A stretch of DNA of 64,000 nt from NCBI GenBank assembly GCA_910575105.1, contig CAJTDK010000013.1:62001-126000 (forward strand), given 5' to 3'. Every line of letters begins with the position of its first letter. Position 1 is the stretch's first letter. A program made the translations under genes and the position numbers. A model generated the notes under the pieces. It ran no database searches, was not told the DNA's origin, and was given only the letters and a program-made list of their open reading frames with translations. Of the stretch, positions 26,063 to 34,984 are shown piece by piece. This DNA is from Lachnospiraceae bacterium (GTDB lineage: Bacteria > Bacillota > Clostridia > Lachnospirales > Lachnospiraceae).

Positions 26063-27973
26063 ATGTACCCGGTGAGTGAAGCGTTCCTGCAGGCGGTGCA
26101 GGAGAACACCAGGCGGTATTACTGGACGGGGCAGATCACGACAAAGGGCGGCGCTGTGTATCCGTTCGTTTACGAAGATATCGTGAAAGGGAGCGGGTAC
26201 ATCACGGCGCAGTGCTGCGGCAGCGCGGAGATAGAATTAGGCACGGTGTACGCCGCCGAAATGGGCATCACGCTCTTTTCCCAGATTGACCGCTACACGC
26301 TGGAAGGGGCAGAGGTGCGCCTTTCCTACCACCTACGGCTTGCGGACGGCAGTTTCGAGGAAGTGCCGATGGGCGTCTTCGAGGTAAGCGAGGCGAACCG
26401 GACGGCGCACTGCCTGGAGCTGAAAGCCTACGACTATATGCTCCGCTTTGAGAAAAGTTTCAACGGCTTTGAGACGGTGGGCAATGCGTATGCTTTTTTA
26501 GATCTGTGCTGTAAAGCCTGCGCCGTGGAGCTGGCGCATACACAGGCGGAGATCGAGGCCATGCCGAATGGCACGGAGCTGCTCTCCATCTACCCGGAGA
26601 ATGACATTGAGACTTACCGGGATGTGCTGTATTTTGTGGGGCAGGTGCTTGGCGGCTTTTTCTGCATCAGCCGGGAGGGGAAGCTGGAGCTGCGGAAGTA
26701 CGGGACGGAGCCGGTGATGGAGGTAAAGAGCAGGCACCGTTTCACCAGCAGCTTTTCCGACTTCATCACCCGCTATACGGCAGTCAGCTCCACAAACCTG
26801 CGCACACAGACGGCGGAGTATTACGCCCTGGAGCCGGACGACGGGCTGACCATGAACCTGGCGGTGAACCCGCTCCTGCAGTTCGGGCTGGAAGAAACAC
26901 GGAAACAGCTATGCAAAAACATACTGGCGGATATTTCCGTGGTCAATTATGTGCCGTTTGATTCCAACACCATCGGAAACCCGGCATTAGACCTTGGGGA
27001 TGTGCTGACCTTTTCGGGCGGGCAGGCGGACGGGAGCCGGATTGCCTGCATCACTTCCTCAAACTGTAAGATTGGCGGGAAACACACTTTAAAGTGTGTG
27101 GGGAAGAACCCGCGGCTGGCGCAGGCGAAGTCCAAGAATGATAAGAACATCTCTGGCCTCCTGAACCAGATCGAGGCGGGAAAGATAGGCATACACACTT
27201 TTACCAACGCATCTGCCTATACGGTGGCGGAAAACAATGTGCGGATCATCAGCATGGAGTTCGCCGCAAAGGAGGAGACCCATGTGCAGTTTTTCGGGCA
27301 GGTGCTGGTGGATGTGTCTGCGGAGCAGATAAGCCGCTCTGCCACTGCGAGCGGGAGCATCGTGGTGCCATTCCCGGCATCGAGAGGGAGCAGTGGGGGT
27401 GTATCTGCCGGGACTGGTGCGGATGGATGGGAAAACATGGAAACCGGCGCAGGGGATGGCAGCGGGGAAACTGGCGAAGACACAGAGAATTTTACCGTGG
27501 ACGTGGAGCTCCCGGTCACATGGACGGAGGACGGGAAAGCGGTGGCGTATGTCACATACGAATTCAATGATTCTGAAATACTCATCCATTACCCGGCGGA
27601 GACCTGGGGGAGCGGGAAACACATCCTCTCCCTCTATTACCCGATCGACAACCTCGTGCCGAACATCACGAATACCTTCAACGTCCATCTGCGGATGGAG
27701 GGAGGCACGGCGGCGATCAGCACGGGCGGGTGCATTGCCTCCATCAGCGGCCAGGGCATGGCTGCGGGAGCGGCATGGGACGGCACGATCACAGTGGAGG
27801 AATATGTGCAGCCGTTTGCGGTCGTCAGCGGCCTGCAGGCGAAGGCGTTTTCCGGGGAGATGGGTTTTGAGACAATGGAGCTTGTAAAGAAATATTATTC
27901 AGACAGCATCGGGAAGGCGGCCATCGGCGCGTTCGGGAAGCCCGTGGAGCTGCCGCAGGAAGGAGAAGGGTAA
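26063..27973 (+). CDS. Phage tail/baseplate minor structural protein
   Basis: 636 aa; ATG 26063 (MYPVSEAFLQAVQ) behind GGAAAGGGG. The first ~330 residues resemble the siphovirus tail-tip/baseplate type (TTKGGAVYPFVYEDIVKGSGY, GVFEVSEANRTAHCLELKAYDYMLRF, LGGFFCISREGKLELRKY). The remainder is Gly/Thr-rich with beta-structure segments, as in receptor-binding extensions. It probably links the tail tip to the fibre encoded by the next gene, one base downstream. Confidence 0.8.
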   Translation: MYPVSEAFLQAVQENTRRYYWTGQITTKGGAVYPFVYEDIVKGSGYITAQCCGSAEIELGTVYAAEMGITLFSQIDRYTLEGAEVRLSYHLRLADGSFEEVPMGVFEVSEANRTAHCLELKAYDYMLRFEKSFNGFETVGNAYAFLDLCCKACAVELAHTQAEIEAMPNGTELLSIYPENDIETYRDVLYFVGQVLGGFFCISREGKLELRKYGTEPVMEVKSRHRFTSSFSDFITRYTAVSSTNLRTQTAEYYALEPDDGLTMNLAVNPLLQFGLEETRKQLCKNILADISVVNYVPFDSNTIGNPALDLGDVLTFSGGQADGSRIACITSSNCKIGGKHTLKCVGKNPRLAQAKSKNDKNISGLLNQIEAGKIGIHTFTNASAYTVAENNVRIISMEFAAKEETHVQFFGQVLVDVSAEQISRSATASGSIVVPFPASRGSSGGVSAGTGADGWENMETGAGDGSGETGEDTENFTVDVELPVTWTEDGKAVAYVTYEFNDSEILIHYPAETWGSGKHILSLYYPIDNLVPNITNTFNVHLRMEGGTAAISTGGCIASISGQGMAAGAAWDGTITVEEYVQPFAVVSGLQAKAFSGEMGFETMELVKKYYSDSIGKAAIGAFGKPVELPQEGEG

Positions 27974-27974
27974 G

Positions 27975-29369
27975 ATGAAGCTGAAAGGGACGATGGTACT
28001 GGAACTGACGGATGAAGCCACGGGGGAAGTGGAGAGCGTCACGGAGGAGAACATGGTGACGGAGGCGGTGAACGACATCCTGGGCATGAACCCCATGGGC
28101 GTGTTCTACTCCGAAGAGAACCTGGCGGATGTCCTAAGCTGGAACGGGACGCTCCTGCCCATCTGCCCGAACATGGTCGGCGGCATCCTGCTCTTCCCCC
28201 AGACGCTGGAGGAGGATGCCGCCCATATCTATGAGATGTCGGGCAACCTTCCGGTGGCGTATGCCTCCAACAACGTGAACACCACGGCGAACACGGCAAG
28301 GGGGAGCCTGAACCAGACGGAGAGCAAGGCGCTGGAGAACGGTTATAAGTTTGTGTGGGAGTTTACGCCCAGTCAGGGCAACGGCACCATTGCGGCGGTG
28401 GCGCTGACCAGCGCCCAGGGCGGGCAGAACGCCTACGGGAGCCTCGTGGGGGATGCCAGCGCGTTCCTCAAGATAAAAAAACTGGACATCGGGGACTTGG
28501 GGAAAGCGAAACAGGCCGTGCTGTTCGAGGCGGCGGAGGTGGATTTTGGGAATGACCTGCTGTACTCCATCACCTTTGCGGATTCCAGCGTGCGGATACG
28601 CAAAGTCCGTATCCCCATCTTCACGGTCGGGCTGAATGAGAAGCTGGATGATTCCACCTACACAGTGCTGGAAGACCATGCCGTACAGACGGAGACCTTC
28701 CTGTTTCTGGGCAGCTACACGAAATACGGGGAGTTCCTGGACGGGCAGGACGGGTACTGGTACGGCTTCTCCAACGAGGGGAATTCCTCCGGGAACGCAA
28801 GGATGCTGTGGGTGAAGATCTCCAAGGCGGATTATTCCATGACGGAAGGGGAATGGACGCTGTCCAACGCAAAGCTGATGGCAGTAGGGGAACGGGACAT
28901 GGAAAATACCTATCCGGAAAGGAGCTGCCGCTGCTGCATGAGGGGTGGGTATCTGTATGTCCCCGCTTATGACAAGAAGGGGATTTATAAGATCAATGTG
29001 GCGAACACGGCGGACGTGACGCTGATAGCCTTCGGCTTTACCTCCAAGATGAAGCCACTGTGCGAGTCCGGGACCTGCGAGCTTTACCTGACGCTGGTGG
29101 GCGACCTCATCATCGGCGGCGATTTCCAGGTCACGGCGGCGGATGCGGTCATCCACACTCAGGGGAGCGCGAGGCTCGGCAGCGCGGCAACGCCGCTGTT
29201 CCAGCATAAGCAGTTCCTGGTGGGGTGGGGAGGCAGCTACGGGAACGAATACCGCCACATGTACCTGCTGACACCGTATCTTGCCACCATCAACAACCTG
29301 TCCTCGGCGGTGGTGAAGGACGCCAACAAGACCATGAAGATCACATACACGCTGACGGAGGAAGCGTGA
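27975..29369 (+). CDS. Phage tail fibre/structural protein
   Basis: 464 aa, directly after the baseplate gene, with AGGAGAAGGG as ribosome binding site. The N-terminal part (MVLELTDEATGEVESVTEENMVTEAVNDI) is a recurring start in Clostridia phage tail proteins. The rest is strand-rich, with YTKYGEFLDGQDGYWYGFS and repeated D-x-T/V motifs suggesting a beta-propeller or fibre fold. A role in host binding is inferred from position between baseplate and lysis genes. Confidence 0.72.
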   Translation: MKLKGTMVLELTDEATGEVESVTEENMVTEAVNDILGMNPMGVFYSEENLADVLSWNGTLLPICPNMVGGILLFPQTLEEDAAHIYEMSGNLPVAYASNNVNTTANTARGSLNQTESKALENGYKFVWEFTPSQGNGTIAAVALTSAQGGQNAYGSLVGDASAFLKIKKLDIGDLGKAKQAVLFEAAEVDFGNDLLYSITFADSSVRIRKVRIPIFTVGLNEKLDDSTYTVLEDHAVQTETFLFLGSYTKYGEFLDGQDGYWYGFSNEGNSSGNARMLWVKISKADYSMTEGEWTLSNAKLMAVGERDMENTYPERSCRCCMRGGYLYVPAYDKKGIYKINVANTADVTLIAFGFTSKMKPLCESGTCELYLTLVGDLIIGGDFQVTAADAVIHTQGSARLGSAATPLFQHKQFLVGWGGSYGNEYRHMYLLTPYLATINNLSSAVVKDANKTMKITYTLTEEA

Positions 29370-29453
29370 CGGACAGCTTTACGGTAGGGGAGATGTATCC
29401 CCTGCCGTGATAAAAGGGTGGTGGGTATGCCGGTGAAATTCCGGCGTGCGGCT

Positions 29454-29828
29454 TTACTGGTTCCGGGATTCCGGTGCGGACGTGGCATATGTGGGAGCAG
29501 GTTCCGCAACCCTGGAGAGGGTGGCGGCTTCGGCGTCAATACGGCGCTTCATCTGCTCAAACTCGGCGATCCTCTTTTCAAGCTCTGCCTGCGCCTCCCG
29601 CTGTGCCTTTGCCGCCAGTTCCTCTGCGGTGAGGGTGCGGATGTGGATGGAGCCTTCCTCGTACTCCACGATGAGCGGCGCCCCGATGGTGAAGCCGAGC
29701 TGCTCCAGCCACCATCCTTCCATCTGTATCTTCGGGACTGCGGTGCATGGGCCGGTGCCGCTGTGCAGGGTGCCGCCGCTCTGGTGGTGGCGGTAGGTGT
29801 ATACGACTTTGATGTTCTTTGTCTTCAT
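29454..29828 (-). CDS. SymE-like toxin-family protein with coiled-coil tail
   Basis: 124 aa on the minus strand, ATG 29828 behind AGGAGGATACC. Residues ~1-70 match the SymE/AbrB-like fold: IKVVYTYR, then PKIQMEGWWLEQLGFTIGAPLIVEYEEGSI. The remainder is an Ala/Glu-rich coiled coil (AELEKRIAEFEQMKRRIDAEA). SymE proteins are type I toxin-antitoxin endoribonucleases repressed by an antisense RNA in E. coli; the antisense RNA is not identified here. Its orientation opposes all surrounding phage genes. Confidence 0.75.
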   Translation of the reverse strand: MKTKNIKVVYTYRHHQSGGTLHSGTGPCTAVPKIQMEGWWLEQLGFTIGAPLIVEYEEGSIHIRTLTAEELAAKAQREAQAELEKRIAEFEQMKRRIDAEAATLSRVAEPAPTYATSAPESRNQ

Positions 29829-30027
29829 AAGGTATCCTCCTGGTTATTTTATTTTCTCCTGCCGCCTCCAGCTTTCCGGGCAGGCGGGGCTTCGGGTAGT
29901 GTTATTAATCACTCTGAAGCCGTGAAATAGCAAGGGAAACAGGGGCATAAATGTGACAAAGATCCCCACAGAAACTTGTGTAAACGACACAAATAGATAT
30001 TTCCTGGAAACTGGCGGATGCCCACTA

Positions 30028-31338
30028 TACCAGACGCTTCCATGGAACCACCGTGGATGGCATTGCGGGAGCGGAAACAGGGGCAGCGGGAACAATACCC
30101 ACATCGGGGTGGAGATGTGCGAGCCTGCGTGTATCAAGTACACGGCAGGCTCTAACTTTACCTGCTCTAACATGGCTGCGGCAAAAGCAGTGGCAAAAAG
30201 GACCTATGAGGCGGCGGTGGAGCTGTCCGCCATGCTCTGTAAGAAATACAGCCTAGACCCGCTGGCGGACGGCGTGGTGATCTCCCACAGGGAAGGCCAC
30301 AGCCGGGGTATCGCTTCCAACCACGGCGACCCGGAGCATCTGTGGGTGCAGCTTGATATGGGATATACGATGGACGGATTCCGCAAAGCGGTCAAAGCTG
30401 CTATGGGCGGCGCGGCTTCCGGCGGCAGCGGCACGGATGGATATACAAAGATCATGGGAAGTGCCGTGGCAACAGTAGGGCAGATGCGGACTTACCTCAA
30501 AGCGAAAAATCCCAAGGTGGAACAGTCTGTCCTTGACATGGTCCCGCTGTATCTGTCGGAGGGCGGCATGGAGGGAGTGCGGGGCGACATCGCCTTTACG
30601 CAGTCCTGCCTTGAGACCGGGAATTTCACCTTTTCCGGTTCTGCGGTCACGCTTTCACAGAACAATTTCTGTGGCATGGGCGTGACTTCTAACGGGGTGA
30701 AGGGGAATTCCTTTGACACGCCGCAGCTCGGCATCCGGGCGCAGGTGCAGCATCTGAAAGCCTATGCCTCCGTGGATGCGCTGAAGAATCCCTGCATCGA
30801 CCCGCGTTTCAGATATGTCACGAGGGGCTGTGCGGGATATGTGGAGTGGCTTGGGCAGAAGGAGAATCCGGATGGGAAAGGATGGGCGGCAGGAGCCGGC
30901 TATGGGGAGAAGGTCCTCGCCATCCTGAAAGGCATCCTTGGAATGGCTGGCGGTGTATCTTCCGGTTCTGCAGGAGATGGGTGCTGGTACCGCGTCCGGA
31001 AGTCGTGGGCAGACGCTTCCTCGCAGAAAGGCGTGTTCAAGTCGCTGGAGGATGCGAAGAAATGTGCGGATGATAATCCGGGATATTCCGTGTTTGATGA
31101 GTCCGGGAATGCGGTGTACACCAAAGCGGCGGCATTCCAGCCGTACCTTGTGCAGGTGTCCATCCCCGACCTGAACATCCGGAAAGCGCCTGGGACGGAT
31201 AAATCTAAAACAGGAAAGGTTACTGGAGTGGGTGTATTTACCATTGTGGAGGAGGCAGACGGTGAAGGCGCATCCAGATGGGGGAAGCTGAAATCCAATG
31301 CAGGATGGATCTCGCTTGACTATGTAGCCAGAATTTAA
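30028..31338 (+). pseudogene. Phage endolysin (amidase + glucosaminidase + SH3), N-terminus replaced
   Basis: Homology to the Clostridia phage amidase begins abruptly at YQTLPWNHRGWHCGSG (30028). Normally ~60 residues with the first zinc ligand (MLHSVG-type) precede it; here they are replaced by an unrelated in-frame stretch open from about 29935 (GTG at 29953). After the amidase part (to ~30410) come a glucosaminidase-like domain (LTQSCLETGNF, ~30430-30940), a short SPOR-like segment and an SH3 domain (NIRKAPGTDKSKTGKV) at the end. Loss of the first zinc ligand should inactivate the amidase, while the other domains look complete. Confidence 0.8.
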
Positions 31339-31354
31339 TATTGATTTCTTTATG

Positions 31355-31392
31355 GCCTGTGGGTATCTTTTGGTATTCACAGGCTTTTTTAA
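31355..31392 (+). terminator. Terminator after the lysis gene
   Basis: GCCTGTG (31355-31361) pairs with CACAGGC (31378-31384), extended by GGTAT-type pairing inside, followed by TTTTTT. It separates the late operon from the next early block. Confidence 0.88.
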
Positions 31393-31408
31393 ATTTTTCC
31401 CCCAAAAA

Positions 31409-31466
31409 CCGTCAGATTTTTTTCTTTCCCAAGGCTACCCGATAGAGGGCAGGATGACAAGCCCTC
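31409..31466 (+). promoter_or_regulatory. Repeated phage leader element, copy 2
   Basis: CCGTCAGATTT (31409-31419), 11 bases, AAGGCTACC (31431-31439), CGATAGAGG. GAGGGC (31445-31450) pairs with GCCCTC (31461-31466), and TTTCT in the 11-base gap can pair with AGAAA (31467-31471), which overlaps the AAAGGAG ribosome binding site of the gene at 31484. Confidence 0.7.
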
Positions 31467-31483
31467 AGAAAGGAGCAAAAGCC

Positions 31484-31702
31484 ATGAAGCACCAACTGAA
31501 AATCAGTGTTTCAAAAGAACCGCAGATAGGCGGGATCGTATCCTGCCGCAATATCTCCATACATGAGAGGCTGCTGCGCTTTCTCTTTGGAAATAAGCGA
31601 AAGGTCACAGTCCTGATACCGGGAGACAGCGTTGGAGAGATCACTATCTGCGAGACTGGGGAAGGAGAAGATGAAAATGAGCAGAATCAAGCTGCTTCTT
31701 GA
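31484..31702 (+). CDS. Small phage early protein, unknown
   Basis: 72 aa; ATG 31484 behind AAAGGAG. KVTVLIPGDSVGEITICE suggests a small beta-structured protein, ending in an acidic tail. No family is recognised. It is first in a string that leads to DUF2800, typical of the start of the replication module in Clostridia phages. Confidence 0.6.
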   Translation: MKHQLKISVSKEPQIGGIVSCRNISIHERLLRFLFGNKRKVTVLIPGDSVGEITICETGEGEDENEQNQAAS

Positions 31703-32024
31703 TGTGGTAAACAATATGCGTGCTCTGGCGGACAGTATCCAAGCGGTCTGTGATGCAATGGCATCTGACGAACCGGCTGAAACTCCCGTACAGGAAGAAC
31801 CTATTGCAGAACCGGCAGAACAGCCCAAGAAGGCGGAAAAGCCTAAAGCGGAAAAGCAGCCGGAGATCACGTTGGAACAGGTGCGCGGTGTGCTTGCGGA
31901 TAAGAGCCGCAGCGGAAAGACCGCCGAGGTCAGAGCCATCATTCAGAAATATGGCGCAGACCGACTGAGCGAGATCGATCCGAAGGATTATCCGGCAGTG
32001 CTTAAAGACGCGGAGGTATTGTGA
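31671..32024 (+). CDS. Phage protein with Pro/Ala/Glu linker, unknown
   Basis: 117 aa; ATG 31671 behind GGAAGGAGA, overlapping the previous gene by 32 bases. It has a helical N-terminus (KLLLDVVNNMRALADSIQAV), a charged linker rich in Ala, Glu, Lys and Pro, then a conserved C-terminal domain (LEQVRGVLADKSRSGKTAEVRAII, SEIDPKDYPAVLKDAE) that looks like a small helical DNA- or protein-binding module. Often found before DUF2800 in related phages. The stop overlaps the next ATG. Confidence 0.65.
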   Translation: MKMSRIKLLLDVVNNMRALADSIQAVCDAMASDEPAETPVQEEPIAEPAEQPKKAEKPKAEKQPEITLEQVRGVLADKSRSGKTAEVRAIIQKYGADRLSEIDPKDYPAVLKDAEVL

Positions 32025-32917
32025 TGAGAAAACATTCCACCCTCTCCCCTTCTGGCTCCCACAGATGGCTGAACTGTACGCCGTCTGCAAGGCTGGAACA
32101 GGAATTTAATGACACCGAATCGGAGGCGGCAAAGGAAGGAACTGCGGCACATGCCTTGTGTGAACACAAGTTAAAGAAAGCGCTGCGCATGAGGAGCAGA
32201 CGCCCGGTATCCGATTATGACTCTGATGAGATGGAAGAAAGCTCTGATGCTTATGTAGATTTCATCATGGAGCAGGTCGAAGCCGCAAAGCAGGTCTGCA
32301 AAGACCCGATCGTTCTCATTGAACAGCATCTTGACTTTTCCTGCTATGTGCCGGACGGATTCGGTACCGGAGACTGCATTATCATTTCGGATGAGAAGCT
32401 GCATATCGTGGACTTTAAGTATGGGATGGGTGTTTTGGTCGAGGCCGAGGACAATCCGCAGATGAAGCTATACGCCCTCGGAGCGTTGGAACTGTACGAT
32501 GCACTTTATGACATCAAGGAAGTGTCCATGACGATCTTCCAACCAAGGCGTGAAAATGTCAGCACCTGGACGGTTCCAGTCATGGATCTTTGTGATTGGG
32601 CGGAGAACGAACTGAAGCCGAAGGCACAGATGGCATATAACGGCGAGGGCGAGTACTTCCCCGGAGAATGGTGTACCTTCTGCCGTGCGACGGTAAGGTG
32701 CAGAGCCAGGGCGGAAGAAAAGCTGAAGCTGGCGCAGGCGGAGTTCAAGATGCCGCCACTTTTGACGGATGCGGAAATTGAAGAGATCCTTTCTGTTCTT
32801 CCAGACCTTACCAAGTGGGCGAATGAAATCACGGCTTATGCCACGGATGCTGCTGTAAACCACGGCAAGGAGTGGAGCGGGTTCAAGGTGGTCGAAGGAA
32901 GATCAGTCCGTAAATAG
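32024..32917 (+). pseudogene. DUF2800 nuclease-like phage protein, 3' end missing
   Basis: 297 residues remain of a protein usually about 370-390 long. PD-(D/E)XK features of the RecB/Cas4-like DUF2800 family are present: LSPSGSHRWLNC at the start, GTADCII-like GTGDCIIISDEKLHIVDFKYG (D, D-x-K), and a Cys cluster EWCTFCRATVRCR near residue 225 that may hold an iron-sulfur cluster. The protein stops right after VVEGRSVRK, where the family continues. Downstream sequence does not resume DUF2800, so the end was lost in a junction. Confidence 0.8.
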
Positions 32918-32984
32918 AGGAATCCGTCTTGGCTCGTTCCATGACAATCATCCATTGTCCACAGGATGCGCACGGTTTTTAAAC

Positions 32985-34640
32985 CCAAGGTCGTGGAGAT
33001 GCTCAATGGTGTGGACGGCATATATGGGGTTGCCGCTTTCGCTGGAAGGGGCCGGCGCAGTACTGGGGCTTGAGAAACAGAAGCTGACCGAAGGAAAAGA
33101 CCTGATCCGATATTTTTCCGTGCCGTGCAATCCAACGAAATCCAACGGCGGCCGCACAAGGAATCTGCCGGAGCATGATCCGGAAAAGTGGCAGCAGTAC
33201 AAAACCTATAATATCCGTGATGTGGAAACAGAGATGCAGATTCGGGAAAGGCTGGCAAAGTTCCCAGTTCTGGACGAAGTGTGGGATGAATACCATCTTG
33301 ACCAGGAAATCAATGACCGGGGCATCCGAGTGGATATGCCGTTTGTTAAACAGGCGATTGCTATTGATGCCTTGTCCCGTGGCAGGCTGACGGCTGCGAT
33401 GAAGGAACTGACCAACCTTGAGAATCCGAACAGCGTTTCACAGATGAAAGGCTGGCTTGCATGCAAAGGGCTTGCAACAGACACTCTTGGCAAAAAGGCT
33501 GTAGCAGCAATGATTGATGAGACGGACGGTGATATATCCGAGGTGTTGTCATTGCGGCAACAGCTTGCCAAGTCATCAGTAAAGAAGTATCAGGCAATGG
33601 AAAATGCCGCCTGCGGGGATGACAGGTGCAGAGGGATGTTTCAATTTTACGGTGCCAATAGGACAGGGCGGTTCGCTGGACGCCTGGTACAGATGCAGAA
33701 CCTCCCGCAGAACCATATGGCTGATCTTGCCGAGGCGAGGGCGCTTGTGCGTGACGGCAATACGGATGCCCTGGATATGCTTTTCGATGATATTCCGGAT
33801 ATGCTTTCACAGCTGATTCGGACGACATTCATACCGAAAGATGGCTGCAAATTCTATGTAGCTGATTTCTCAGCTATTGAGGCAAGGGTGATTGCCTGGT
33901 TCGCTGGAGAGGACTGGCGGACGCAGGTGTTCAGGGCTGGCGGCGATATCTACTGTGCTTCCGCAAGTCAGATGTTCAAAGTCCCGGTTGAGAAGCATGG
34001 CGTAAACGGTCACCTTCGGCAGAAGGGAAAGATTGCGGAACTTGCCCTTGGCTACGGCGGTTCTGTGGGTGCATTGAAAGCGATGGGCGCTCTGGAGATG
34101 GGGCTTAACGAAGAAGAACTGCAGCCGCTTGTAAATGCCTGGAGGCAGAGTAATCCCCATATTGTTCGGTTCTGGTGGGATGTAGATACTGCTGTAAAAA
34201 AAGCCATAAAGGAAAGACAGCCATATATGGTAAAGGGCGTGAAGTTTTTCTGTCAGAGCGGGATGCTCTTCATCCTCCTTCCTTCTGGACGTATCCTTGC
34301 TTATGTAAAACCTCGTATCGGAGAGAATCGTTTCGGAGGCGAATCCGTTACTTATGAGGGCGTAGGTGGAACAAAGAAATGGGAGCGGATTGAAAGTTAC
34401 GGTCCCAAGTTCGTGGAAAATATCGTGCAGGCAACATCCAGGGATATCCTGATGTACGCAATGAAGACGCTCCGGTGCTGCAGCATCGTTGCCCATGTCC
34501 ATGACGAAATCATTATCGAAGCTGAGCCACAGCTGAGCCTGGATGTGCTGTGTGAGCAGATGGCGAGGGTTCCTCCCTGGGCAAAGGGACTGATTCTCAG
34601 AGCTGATGGATATGTTTGCGATTTTTATAAAAAGGATTGA
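32985..34640 (+). pseudogene. Phage family A DNA polymerase, 5' part missing
   Basis: Polymerase homology starts at about 32985 (RSWRCSMVW). The remains of the 3'-5' exonuclease domain (YNIRDVETEMQIRERL) and the entire polymerase domain follow: FQFYGANRTGRFAGRLVQMQNLP, VADFSAIEARVIAWFAGE (motif A), KIAELALGYGGSVGAL (O-helix region) and VHDEII (motif C). About 130-150 N-terminal residues are absent, including the first exonuclease acids. An open frame exists from 32955 (MSTGCARFLN) but lacks a ribosome binding site. About 65 bases between DUF2800 and this gene match neither. Confidence 0.82.
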
Positions 34641-34654
34641 TAGTTTCCCTCAAA

Positions 34655-34697
34655 CCGTCAGATTTCACCTCCCGCTGGGGCTACCTGGTAGGAGGTG
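34655..34697 (+). promoter_or_regulatory. Repeated phage leader element, copy 3
   Basis: CCGTCAGATTT (34655-34665), 11 bases, GGGGCTACC (34677-34685), TGGTAGGAGG. CACCTCC (34666-34672) pairs perfectly with GGAGGTG (34691-34697), which is the ribosome binding site of the gene at 34705, so the fold would block translation. Confidence 0.75.
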
Positions 34698-34704
34698 TTT
34701 TTCT

Positions 34705-34917
34705 ATGCAGGTAATACAGATAGCGGATGGCATTATGACAGCGGATGTTCCAAAGCCGACCGATCAGGAGATGCAGAATGAATATAACTATTTCCTTGCG
34801 GAACAAATGACGAAAAAGCTGTTCGATAAGGGGCTGATCTCTGTAGATGAATTCAACAAGATCATGGTGAAAAACCGCCGCTCTTTCTCACCGCTTATAT
34901 CGAAAATTATCCCGTAA
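34705..34917 (+). CDS. Small SHOCT-like protein before the recombinases
   Basis: 70 aa; ATG 34705 behind GGAGGTG. The C-terminal half (MTKKLFDKGLISVDEFNKIMVKN) is a short SHOCT-like helical hairpin. A related hairpin occurs in the zinc-ribbon protein at 38927 (MKKMLMDGVMDTDMYLQMEKLF). In many Clostridia elements a gene of this kind precedes tandem serine recombinases, so it may assist or control them; that is inference. Confidence 0.7.
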   Translation: MQVIQIADGIMTADVPKPTDQEMQNEYNYFLAEQMTKKLFDKGLISVDEFNKIMVKNRRSFSPLISKIIP

Positions 34918-34984
34918 ATGACTTGCTATTTAAGGCAGACAGAGTGATGTATAGACTACCTCAATTAGAGAGGACGGTGAGACG

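Noticed and set aside
28134-29258. 374-codon minus-strand open frame
   Set aside because: Antisense to the high-GC tail fibre gene; no start signal or domain.
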